Assembly: GCA_934565415.1 (NCBI GenBank)
Contig: CAKTHQ010000060.1
Span: 1-9,989, forward strand
Direction of reading: 5' to 3'
Source: an uncultured Oscillospiraceae bacterium
Lineage (GTDB): Bacteria; Bacillota; Clostridia; Oscillospirales; Oscillospiraceae
DNA: 9,989 nt
Under the pieces are notes generated by a model. It did no database searches. It was not told where the DNA came from and saw nothing but the letters and a program-made list of their open reading frames with translations. This document shows positions 1 through 6,521 of the stretch, one piece after another (position 1 is the stretch's first letter; each line of letters opens with the position of its first letter). A program made the position numbers and the translations under genes.

Positions 1-71
1 GGAGGGGGGAAGAGCTTGCCGCCGGTACCTACCGTTTACCCCGTCAAATCCCCATTTGTCGAACCTTTTAC

Positions 72-97
72 AAAAAAAACGCCCCCAAGAGGAGGCG
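72..97 (-). terminator. Intrinsic terminator closing the cit operon
   Basis: On the minus strand there is a 7-bp stem (CGCCTCC paired with GGGGGCG, one G-U pair) around a TCTT loop, followed at once by eight T residues (A72-A79 on the plus strand). This is a classical Rho-independent terminator for minus-strand transcription. It lies about 150 nt past the transporter stop codon, with no gene between them. The plus-strand side has no T run, so it should act in one direction only. Confidence 0.85.
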
Positions 98-249
98 GTT
101 TGGAATCCGGATTTCTTCCTTTTGTTTGCTTTCCGCAGCCTTCCCAGCAGGGCCAAAGAAAGCACACCGGGCCCCCGGTCCACCAACCGGAAAGCCCTTC
201 CCTTTCCCTTTGCGGGGGAAGGGTTGGGAACGAAGAAGGAACGGGATTT
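98..249 (-). other. Structured untranslated stretch after the transporter gene
   Basis: I see no gene in these 152 bases. The stretch has several dyads: 195-202 with 216-223 (8 bp, CCCTTCCC/GGGAAGGG), 166-170 with 175-179 (5 bp, 4-nt loop), 129-135 with 188-194 (7 bp, CTTTCCG/CGGAAAG, enclosing the previous hairpin), and the perfect 10-bp palindrome AATCCGGATT at 104-113. Most likely it is the folded 3' untranslated region of the cit transcript, ending at the terminator at 72-97. It could instead be the leader of a gene to the left of the window. It matches no RNA family that I recognise. Confidence 0.5.
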
Positions 250-1638
250 TTACAGAGGCATAATGCCGACAATCACGGCGAAAATCATGCACAGGATGGA
301 GAACACCCAAACATAGCCAAAGCTGGCCTTGATGTGGTCCTCGATCTCCACATCCGCCAGGCCGGTACCCAACAGAGTAGCGGGAACCATGGGGCTGATG
401 AAGGTAGCGCAGTTCCGGCACACGACCATGGCGATGGCGATGGGCAGAGCGTCCACACCGAAGGACTGGCCGATGGCAATGATAACAGGCAGCATGCCGA
501 AGAAGTAGGAGTCGGTATCGAAGGCCAAAGCCAGAGGCACGGACAGGACACCAATCACCAGGGGCAGGTGCTGGCCCACAGCGGCGGGCAGGATGGACTG
601 AATGATGCCGGCCAGGCAGCGGACCACGGAGGGCAGGTCAACTTCCATGACCTTCACACCGGCAGCCACCAGCTTGCCGTCCTTCAGGATGAAGGAGGTG
701 GTCAGAACGCCCATCAGCACGGCAGCGCCCATCAGGGTGGAGCACATCATGAGAGCGGGACCGGCATGGAGGTTGATGATCTTCTTGTGCATCTTGGCGG
801 TGGCGCCGTAGTTGACGAACAGAGCCACGGAAACGCCCAGCATGAAGGGCACGTAGGAGGGGAACACATCCCAGATCAGCAGAGCGATGACAGCCACGGT
901 CAGCAGCAGGTTGAAGGCAAACAGCTTGGGACGGGCCAGCTCCTGCTCTTCGGCAGACTTGCTCTCAGCCAGGTCCAGGGTAGCACCGGCAGGCAGGCCG
1001 GCGCCCCGCTTCTTCTCCTGGAAGCCAGTCAGAACGGCGTGGGCCAGAGCCAGGATAATGCCGAAGATCTGGATGGGGATGATGGTGTTCCACAGAGCGC
1101 CAGCCTCAATGCCCAGCACGGTAGCGGCACGCATGGTGGGACCGGCCCAGGGCATCAGGTTCAGCACGCCCATGGCCAGCACGGCGATCCGCAGCAGGCT
1201 GGTGGGACGCATATTCATCTTCTTGTAGATGGGCAGCATAGCGGGCACCACAATGCAGAAGGTGGAGGCTCCGCCGCCGTCCAGGTGGCCGATCAGGGCG
1301 ATGACGCAGGTCATCACGCACACGCCCACCACATTGTTGCCGATGAGCTTCAGCAGCTTGCCGATGATCACGTCAAACATACCGGCATCGGTCATAATGC
1401 CGAAGTACAGCACGGAGAACACAAACAGGGCGGCGGTAGGAGCGGTAGAGTTAAAACCGGCCTTGATCATAGCGGCCAGGTTGTCGAAGGTGATCCGGCC
1501 CCCCAGGACCAGGATCAGGCCCAGGATGGCGGGGTACACGATGAAGGCAATGGCAGGCTGAGTCTTGCTCTTAAACAGGGTGGCAACAATGGCCACGATG
1601 GTCACAAGGCCAAGCAGGCCGACAATGGTATCACTCAT
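250..1638 (-). CDS. CitMHS-family citrate/cation symporter
   Basis: This is a 462-residue polytopic membrane protein with about 11-12 hydrophobic segments. CitMHS proteins import citrate complexed with a divalent metal (Mg, Ca or others) together with protons. Family landmarks are visible: LYFGIMTDAGMFD (77-89), LDGGGASTF (119-127), VPAMLPIYKKMNM (131-143), MPWAGPTMRAA (162-172) and, near the C-terminus, FISPMVPATLLGTGLADVE (413-431). A charged cytoplasmic loop lies at about 206-238. The length is close to the usual 430-470. The ATG is preceded by AAAGGA at 9-nt spacing. It is the last gene of the cit operon, 77 nt after citF, which supports citrate as substrate. I recall the family motif as LDGDGAT, so G122 may replace an acidic residue. 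Metal and substrate specificity cannot be read from the sequence. Confidence 0.9.
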   Translation of the reverse strand: MSDTIVGLLGLVTIVAIVATLFKSKTQPAIAFIVYPAILGLILVLGGRITFDNLAAMIKAGFNSTAPTAALFVFSVLYFGIMTDAGMFDVIIGKLLKLIGNNVVGVCVMTCVIALIGHLDGGGASTFCIVVPAMLPIYKKMNMRPTSLLRIAVLAMGVLNLMPWAGPTMRAATVLGIEAGALWNTIIPIQIFGIILALAHAVLTGFQEKKRGAGLPAGATLDLAESKSAEEQELARPKLFAFNLLLTVAVIALLIWDVFPSYVPFMLGVSVALFVNYGATAKMHKKIINLHAGPALMMCSTLMGAAVLMGVLTTSFILKDGKLVAAGVKVMEVDLPSVVRCLAGIIQSILPAAVGQHLPLVIGVLSVPLALAFDTDSYFFGMLPVIIAIGQSFGVDALPIAIAMVVCRNCATFISPMVPATLLGTGLADVEIEDHIKASFGYVWVFSILCMIFAVIVGIMPL

Positions 1639-1689
1639 TTAGGAGATTCCTTTCTTTCTTCAAATCAAATGACGCTGGGAATTCTTAAC

Positions 1690-1709
1690 AAAAAGGGGTA
1701 TGGTCCCCT
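1690..1709 (-). terminator. Weak intercistronic hairpin with T run between citF and the transporter
   Basis: On the minus strand, just past the citF stop, AGGGG pairs with CCCCT (5 bp) around the 6-nt loop ACCATA, followed by a T-rich run (TTTTTG). This resembles a weak or partial terminator. It could lower transporter expression relative to the lyase subunits, or be an RNA-processing or stabilising hairpin. The short stem makes strong termination unlikely, and no separate promoter was found before the transporter gene. Confidence 0.4.
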
Positions 1710-1715
1710 ATATGT

Positions 1716-3272
1716 TTACAGGCTCAGGGGCTTGATCTTGCGGACTACGTCCAGAACGGTGCCGTCGCGGGCTTCCAGGACGGCCACCACCTTGTCCTCC
1801 CACTGAAGGTCGTCGGGACGGCCCACCAGGGAGTAGGCCTTCTCCTTCAGGCTCTCAATGGAGACATGGGGAATACCGGCCTTGTCCAGGCACTCGATGA
1901 GGTCAGGACGCAGGGGATTCACGGCGATGCCGTAATCGGTGACCAGCACATCCACGCAATCGCCGGGGGTGGTGACGGTAACCACCTTCTCGCAGACGGT
2001 AGCCATACGGCCACGGGTCAGAGGGGTGACAATGATGCAGACCTTGGATCCGGCAGCGGTGTCCGGGTGGCCGCCGGGAGCGCCCCGAAGGACGCCGTCG
2101 GAGCCGGTGAGGACGTTGACGTTGAAGCCGGTGTCGATTTCCAGAGCGGCCAGGACCACGAAGTCCAGCTTATTGACGAACGCGCCCTTGTTGGCGGGGT
2201 TGGCATACTGAGAGGCGGACATTTCGAAGTGGTTGGGGGTCTGGTTGATGGAGTTCACGGCATCCAGGTCGAAGTCCTGGACATCGATAACCTTGCCGAC
2301 CTTGCCCTTCTTGAGGAGCTCTACCATGGGGCCGCAGATGCCGCCGATGGCCCAGCCCATCTTGATGTTCCGCTGGTCCATATACTTCTCCAGGAACAGG
2401 TTGGCTGCCAGGGAGGGGCCGCCCACACCGGTCTGGAAGGAGAAGCCGTCCTTGAAGTAGGGGGTAGAAGCGATGACCTTGGCCACGTTCTCGGCCATCA
2501 TCAGATCCCGGGGGTTCTGGCTGATGCGGGCGGCGGCGGAGGCGATCTTCTTGGGGTTGCCGATGGAATCCACCACCACAACGGCATCCACATCAATGGC
2601 CTCTACAGAGGCGGGCATATTGGGGAAATCCACCAGGCAGTCGGTGACCACCACCACATGATCGGCATACTTGGCGTCGGTCATGGCGTAGCCCATGGAG
2701 CCGCAGTTGCTCTTGCCGCCGATGCCCCGGCAGTTGCCTACGCAGTCGGAGGTAGGAGCCGCCACAAAGGCGATATCGATGTGGACCTCACCGGCCTCAA
2801 TGGCCCGGGGGCGGCCGCCGTGAGAACGGATGATTGCAGGGGTCTTCAGCTTACCGGCGGAAACCACTTCGCCCATCCGGCCGCGGATGCCGGAGGTCTG
2901 AATGCCGATGACCTTACCTTCTTCGATATAATCGGCAATGGGGTCATGGGCGCTGCCCAGAGAAGTGGCGGCGATGGTCAGGTCCTTCAGGCCCAGCTCT
3001 TCGATGGCGGCCTTCATAACCATGTTGACTACATAGTCGCCGTCCCGCAGGTGATGGTGGAAGGAGAAAGTCATGCCGTCCTTGGCGCCGCAAGCCTTCA
3101 GGGCATCCACAATGGAGGCCACGATCTTGCTTTCCTGGGGCTTTTCGTACCGGCGGGTAGTGGGGGCGGCCTTGTGCAGGTACTTGCCGTCCATATAGTT
3201 CTTGCCCTGGTAAACCTCTTTGCCGTTTACCAGCAGCTCGTCGGGAATGTCTCTGCCTACTGCGTTAATCAT
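1716..3272 (-). CDS. citF: Citrate lyase alpha subunit (citrate:acetyl-ACP transferase)
   Basis: This 518-residue protein matches CitF over its full length (family about 500-520). In the citrate lyase complex, CitF exchanges the acetyl group on the acyl carrier protein for citrate, giving citryl-ACP and free acetate. Visible CitF features are FSFHHHLRDGDYV (69-81), TSGIRGRMGE (126-135), RSHGGRPRAIEAGE (149-162), the glycine-rich NCRGIGGKSNCGSMGY (180-195) and GGHPDTAAG (400-408). The start overlaps the citE stop as ATGA, with GAGGGGG upstream, which indicates translational coupling. The enzyme is cytoplasmic. Citramalate lyase alpha is a close homologue and cannot be excluded, but the adjacent CitMHS transporter favours citrate. 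Confidence 0.95.
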   Translation of the reverse strand: MINAVGRDIPDELLVNGKEVYQGKNYMDGKYLHKAAPTTRRYEKPQESKIVASIVDALKACGAKDGMTFSFHHHLRDGDYVVNMVMKAAIEELGLKDLTIAATSLGSAHDPIADYIEEGKVIGIQTSGIRGRMGEVVSAGKLKTPAIIRSHGGRPRAIEAGEVHIDIAFVAAPTSDCVGNCRGIGGKSNCGSMGYAMTDAKYADHVVVVTDCLVDFPNMPASVEAIDVDAVVVVDSIGNPKKIASAAARISQNPRDLMMAENVAKVIASTPYFKDGFSFQTGVGGPSLAANLFLEKYMDQRNIKMGWAIGGICGPMVELLKKGKVGKVIDVQDFDLDAVNSINQTPNHFEMSASQYANPANKGAFVNKLDFVVLAALEIDTGFNVNVLTGSDGVLRGAPGGHPDTAAGSKVCIIVTPLTRGRMATVCEKVVTVTTPGDCVDVLVTDYGIAVNPLRPDLIECLDKAGIPHVSIESLKEKAYSLVGRPDDLQWEDKVVAVLEARDGTVLDVVRKIKPLSL

Positions 3273-4183
3273 ACCAAATCCCCCTCATACATACCGCAGG
3301 CCTTGGCCAGACGCAGGGTGCGCTCGGCGCCGGGAATAAATGCGATATCGATCATCTTGCCGTTGACGGTAAACACACCGACACCGGCGGCGGACTGCTC
3401 CTTGTAAGCTCTAACAAAGGACTCTGCCTGCTTGATTTCCTTCTCGGTAGGCGCGAAGACCTCGTGGACCAAGCGAATCTGCTTGGGGTTAATCAGGCTC
3501 TTGCCGTCGAAGCCCATGGCCTTGTTCTGCAGAACCTCGGCCTTGAAGCCCTCATTGTCGTCCAGATCGGTGAACACGGTGTCGAAGCACTGGATACCGG
3601 CAGCACGGGCGGCCAGCAGCATCTGGCCGCGGGCAGCCAGCATATCCACGCCGTCGGGGCTGAACTTGGTCTGCATACATTTCCGGAAGTCGCCGCCGGA
3701 AATAGCCACGCCGAACATCCGGTCGGAGGCGGAGCAGATCTCATAGGCGTTCAGGATGCCCTTGGGGCTCTCCAGTGCGGCCATCAGCAGGGTCCGGCCA
3801 ACTTCCACTCCGAATTCCTTCTCGGCAGCTTCCACAGCGGCTTCCACCACGTGGACATCCTTGGCGCTTTCGCACTTGGCGATCCGGATGCCGTCGGCAC
3901 CGCCGGCCACGCAGACACGGATGTCCTCCTGCCAGTGGGGGGTATCCAGGCCGTTGATCCGGACAATGACCTCGGTAGAGCCGTAGTCAATGGTGGTCAG
4001 GGCATGGTACAGGCTGAACCGGGCGGAATCCTTCTGATTCTCGGCCACGGCATCCTCCAGATCCAGCATGATGGAATCGCAGCCGTAAATATAGGCGTCC
4101 TTAATGAGGCCGGGCTTCTGGGCGTTCATGAACATCATGGTTCTGCGCAGGCGGAACCGTTCGGGCTTGGGTCTTCTGATCAT
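3269..4183 (-). CDS. citE: Citrate lyase beta subunit (citryl-ACP lyase)
   Basis: This 304-residue protein belongs to the HpcH/HpaI aldolase superfamily (TIM barrel). CitE cleaves citryl-ACP to oxaloacetate and regenerates acetyl-ACP. The sequence shows the CitE start RRTMMFMNAQKPGLI (13-27), IMLDLEDAV (38-46), VRINGLDT (74-81), E138 in ALESP and D165 in GGDF (expected Mg ligands by family analogy), and GKSLINPKQI (227-236). The length matches full CitE rather than the shorter stand-alone CitE-like proteins. A GGAGG lies 9 nt before the ATG, inside citD, and the start overlaps the citD stop as ATGA. Position between citD and citF confirms the assignment. Confidence 0.95.
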   Translation of the reverse strand: MIRRPKPERFRLRRTMMFMNAQKPGLIKDAYIYGCDSIMLDLEDAVAENQKDSARFSLYHALTTIDYGSTEVIVRINGLDTPHWQEDIRVCVAGGADGIRIAKCESAKDVHVVEAAVEAAEKEFGVEVGRTLLMAALESPKGILNAYEICSASDRMFGVAISGGDFRKCMQTKFSPDGVDMLAARGQMLLAARAAGIQCFDTVFTDLDDNEGFKAEVLQNKAMGFDGKSLINPKQIRLVHEVFAPTEKEIKQAESFVRAYKEQSAAGVGVFTVNGKMIDIAFIPGAERTLRLAKACGMYEGDLV

Positions 4184-4482
4184 CTGACGGCACCTCCCCA
4201 GGGAATGTTGGCGCTGGAAGCATCACAGCTGCGGAATACGGCACATTCCACTCTGGCCTTGATGGTGCAGTCCAGAGCGCCTTTGTCAACGACGGTAACA
4301 TGGGCATTGGTAACCTGGAGACGGTCCAGGGTTTCCAGAACGGTGGCCTTAATCTGGCGGCCATACTGGTTCATGACGCTGCTGGACAGCTCCAGCTCGA
4401 TGCCGCCCTCACCGGGTTCTACGGTGACCATGGCATCGCTGGATTCCAAAGTGCCGGCGGCGGCAGATTTCAGAATTTCCAT
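4180..4482 (-). CDS. citD: Citrate lyase acyl carrier protein (gamma subunit)
   Basis: This 100-residue protein carries the prosthetic group of citrate lyase, a phosphoribosyl-dephospho-CoA derivative on which acetyl and citryl groups are swapped. The N-terminal AAGTLESSD (8-16) matches the CitD modification motif, and S14 sits where Klebsiella CitD is modified. Further family features are SSVMNQYG (34-41), IKATVLETLDR (44-54) and DKGALDCTIKARVE (66-79). The extra C-terminal 15 residues or so (about 85-100, ending WGGAVR) look less conserved. The start has a strong GGGAGGA at 7-nt spacing. It is the first gene of the operon. Holo-enzyme formation would need CitX and CitG activities, which are not encoded here. 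Confidence 0.95.
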   Translation of the reverse strand: MEILKSAAAGTLESSDAMVTVEPGEGGIELELSSSVMNQYGRQIKATVLETLDRLQVTNAHVTVVDKGALDCTIKARVECAVFRSCDASSANIPWGGAVR

Positions 4483-4523
4483 GAAGTATCCTCCCTAAGC
4501 AAATTGCTTTTTTCGATGACAAT

Positions 4524-4552
4524 AAGATAGCACAGGAAACTTATAATTACAA
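4524..4552 (-). promoter_or_regulatory. Candidate weak promoter of the cit operon
   Basis: On the minus strand TTGTAA (4552-4547) and TATCTT (4529-4524) are separated by exactly 17 nt, each matching four of six consensus bases. The start would fall near 4517, giving a leader of about 35 nt with the citD ribosome binding site. A weak core promoter is what is expected if the divergent LysR protein activates it. The region is very AT-rich, so other -10-like sequences (for example TATGAT nearby) are possible. Confidence 0.35.
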
Positions 4553-4563
4553 ATACATAATTT

Positions 4564-4579
4564 ATTATCTTATCATAAT
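4564..4579. promoter_or_regulatory. AT-rich dyad, candidate LysR-regulator binding site
   Basis: ATTAT (4564-4568) and ATAAT (4575-4579) are inverted around CTTATC. TATCTTAT (4566-4573) is also inverted relative to ATAAGATA at 4522-4529, which overlaps the candidate cit -10. The site lies between the two divergent promoters and upstream of the candidate cit -35, a usual place for a LysR activator box (loosely T-N11-A). In AT-rich DNA such dyads occur by chance, so the role is an inference. Confidence 0.35.
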
Positions 4580-4606
4580 TTTTCTTCAATAAACAGCCGG
4601 GGCATC

Positions 4607-4634
4607 TTGACATCCATAAAAAACCTTTTATAAT
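4607..4634 (+). promoter_or_regulatory. Full-consensus sigma-70/sigma-A promoter of lysR
   Basis: TTGACA (4607-4612) and TATAAT (4629-4634) both match consensus at all six positions, with a 16-nt spacer. The start would be near 4641, leaving a leader of about 54 nt before the chosen lysR ATG. A dyad, CGAAA (4646-4650) with TTTCG (4658-4662), lies just downstream of the start point and could be an autoregulatory operator. Confidence 0.85.
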
Positions 4635-4694
4635 AAATATCGGTTCGAAACGATAGATTTCGTGAAAATGCTGGAAAAATGTGGTGAAAATTAT

Positions 4695-5621
4695 ATGAAT
4701 ATGAAGCAGGCTCTCTATTTTAAGACAATTGCCAAGTACGGCACCATCACGGCCGCGGCAAAACAGCTTTACATCAGTCAGCCTTCTTTAAGCCAGACCC
4801 TGCGTCAGATCGAGGACGAGGTAGGTACGCCCCTGTTCGACCGGAGCACCTCCCCCTTTCACCTGACCTATGCCGGGGAGCGCTATTTAAAAGCCGTAGA
4901 GGCCATGCTGGAAATCGATGCCCGGCTGAAAGCGGAGATTGAGAGCATCCGCCATGAGGATGGGGGCCGCCTGCGCCTGGGCATCAGCGTTACCCGGGCC
5001 ATGCAGGTTTTGCCGGATGTGATCCCCATTTTCTCCAAAGAATATCCCAATGTGATGCTGGAATTAACGGAAACCGCCTCTGCCAACCTGGAAGGGCTGC
5101 TGCAAAAGGGCGAAGTGGACCTGGCCCTGGCTGCTACGGAGCCCAGCGAAATGAATATCACCTACGAGCTCATCGAAAAGGAGTCCATCGGCATTCTGGC
5201 AGGAAAAGACAGCGGCATCAAATCCCGGATTGCCTCCGGTACCCCCATCATCCTGAAGGACCTGGAAGGCGAAAGCTTTGTCTCCCTGGATTCTTCCCAT
5301 TCCTCCCGGATCATTCAGGACCGGCTGTTCCGCCGCTATAACTTCCGTCCTAAGATTCTTTTGGAAACCAGCTCCCTGGAAGTCGGCCGACGCGTGGCAC
5401 TAAAGAGCGGTGCCTGCATGATTATGCCGGATGTTTATGCCGACTATGCCGTTTTTCAGTCCGGCGGCGGCTTCTACCCCCTGGCGGATTACGAAAACCA
5501 TCGGCATTTCTACGCCTGCTACCGCAACGGGGAAAATGTCAAAAAATATGTACGGGATTTCATCCAGATTACCTCCGCCGTTCTGGCCGAGAGTACAAAA
5601 AACCGGAACAACCAGGTGTAA
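4695..5621 (+). CDS. LysR-type transcriptional regulator, divergent from the cit operon
   Basis: This 308-residue protein is a typical LysR regulator. It has an N-terminal winged helix-turn-helix at about 4-62 (ITAAAKQLYISQPSLSQTLR at 18-37, then GTPLFDRS), a linker helix, and a substrate-binding domain from about 85 onwards starting GGRLRLGIS. I chose ATG 4695, preceded by GGTGA at 7-nt spacing. A GTG at 4662 and an ATG at 4668 are in frame but lack a convincing ribosome binding site. Divergence from citDEF and the transporter suggests it senses citrate or a related acid and controls that operon, the usual LysR arrangement. The ligand itself cannot be read from the sequence. The C-terminus is intact and ends 26 nt before a strong hairpin. 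Confidence 0.9.
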   Translation: MNMKQALYFKTIAKYGTITAAAKQLYISQPSLSQTLRQIEDEVGTPLFDRSTSPFHLTYAGERYLKAVEAMLEIDARLKAEIESIRHEDGGRLRLGISVTRAMQVLPDVIPIFSKEYPNVMLELTETASANLEGLLQKGEVDLALAATEPSEMNITYELIEKESIGILAGKDSGIKSRIASGTPIILKDLEGESFVSLDSSHSSRIIQDRLFRRYNFRPKILLETSSLEVGRRVALKSGACMIMPDVYADYAVFQSGGGFYPLADYENHRHFYACYRNGENVKKYVRDFIQITSAVLAESTKNRNNQV

Positions 5622-5636
5622 CCCCCATTTCCCCCA

Positions 5637-5670
5637 AAAAACAAACGCCCAGCGCCAGAAGGCGCTGGGC
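5637..5670 (-). terminator. Strong intrinsic terminator between lysR and mrp, possibly bidirectional
   Basis: A perfect 10-bp stem (5647-5656 with 5661-5670, GCCCAGCGCC/GGCGCTGGGC) encloses an AGAA loop. On the minus strand it is followed by GTTTGTTTTTTG, and it begins 8 nt after the mrp stop, so it should terminate mrp. On the plus strand it lies 26 nt after the lysR stop and is followed by AAAAATTTTA, a weaker tract, so it may also end lysR transcription. Confidence 0.88.
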
Positions 5671-5677
5671 AAAAATT

Positions 5678-6502
5678 TTACTCTGCTTTTTCAATTGCCT
5701 CTACCACGCCGCTTAGGGCATCGGTATCCACGGTCTCCATCAGGCCGTTGTCATAGGCCTGGGCAACCGCCGGGTCAATGGGCAGCCTTGCCAAAACCGG
5801 CAGCCCCAGATTCTCGGCCACCTCATCCAGGTGGCTCTCGCCGAAGACATTGATCTTCTTGCCGCAGTCCGGACACCGGAGGTAGGAATAGTTCTCTACA
5901 AACCCCAGTACAGGAATGTGCATCATTTCCGCCATTCTGGCAGCCTTGGTAACGATCATGGACACCAGGTCCTGGGGACTGGTGACAATAACAATGCCAT
6001 CCACCGGCAGGCTCTGGAACACGGTCAGGGGCACATCACCGGTTCCCGGAGGCATATCCACAAACAGATAGTCCACATCCTCCCAGACCACATCGGTCCA
6101 GAACTGCTTGACGGCGCCGGCAATCACCGGGCCCCGCCACACCACGGGATCCCCGGGGTTATCCAGCAGCAGGTTGATGGACATCACCTGGATGCCGGTA
6201 CGGGTCAGGGCGGGATACAGCCCGTCGTCGTTGGCACCCTGGCACTCGGTAACGCCGAAGGCAGTAGGCGCAGAGGGGCCGGTAATATCGGCATCCAGCA
6301 CGCCGACCCGCTTCCCCTTCCGGGCCATGGCCACCGCCAGCATGGAGGTAACGGTGGACTTGCCAACACCACCCTTACCGGAAACCACGGCAATGACCTT
6401 TTTCACCTTTGCATTGGGGTTCAGCTGGGCCAGCAGGCTTTCTGCCTTGCGCTCGCCGCAGTCGGAACCGCAGCTGGAACAATTTCCGCTACAGGAACTC
6501 AT
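5678..6502 (-). CDS. mrp: Mrp/NBP35 (ApbC) family P-loop ATPase, Fe-S cluster carrier
   Basis: This 274-residue cytoplasmic protein is expected to bind a Fe-S cluster at a dimer interface and deliver it to apo-proteins, using ATP. It shows the deviant Walker A GKGGVGKST (42-50), switch region DADITGPS (70-77), Walker B-like DMPPGTGD (149-156) and the cluster-binding CPDC (210-213). The N-terminus carries four cysteines, C4, C8, C11 and C15 (CX3CX2CX3C), a second potential Fe-S site as in many anaerobe Mrp and Nbp35-type proteins. The N-terminal MIP18/DUF59 domain found in E. coli Mrp is absent. The ATG has AAGGAG at 8-nt spacing. The gene has its own consensus promoter and terminator, so it can be a single-gene unit, though read-through from the ABC-F gene is possible. 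Confidence 0.93.
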   Translation of the reverse strand: MSSCSGNCSSCGSDCGERKAESLLAQLNPNAKVKKVIAVVSGKGGVGKSTVTSMLAVAMARKGKRVGVLDADITGPSAPTAFGVTECQGANDDGLYPALTRTGIQVMSINLLLDNPGDPVVWRGPVIAGAVKQFWTDVVWEDVDYLFVDMPPGTGDVPLTVFQSLPVDGIVIVTSPQDLVSMIVTKAARMAEMMHIPVLGFVENYSYLRCPDCGKKINVFGESHLDEVAENLGLPVLARLPIDPAVAQAYDNGLMETVDTDALSGVVEAIEKAE

Positions 6503-6521
6503 TTGATTCTCTCCTTAAACT

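Noticed and set aside
16..1806. A 596-codon plus-strand open frame opposite the transporter gene
   Set aside because: Its product is rich in H, G, Q and D with no recognisable domain, as expected for the antisense of a GC-rich membrane-protein gene. The minus-strand frame encodes a clear CitMHS protein.
1866..3407. A 513-codon plus-strand open frame opposite citF
   Set aside because: It is an antisense shadow: composition dominated by G, H, D and A, no motif, and full overlap with a well-recognised CitF.
3464..4498. A 344-codon plus-strand open frame opposite citE and citD
   Set aside because: It is antisense to two confident genes, without a ribosome binding site or domain features.
4662..4694. 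Longer start (GTG 4662 or ATG 4668) for the LysR gene
   Set aside because: No ribosome binding site precedes them, the added residues do not resemble LysR N-termini, and ATG 4695 has GGTGA at good spacing.
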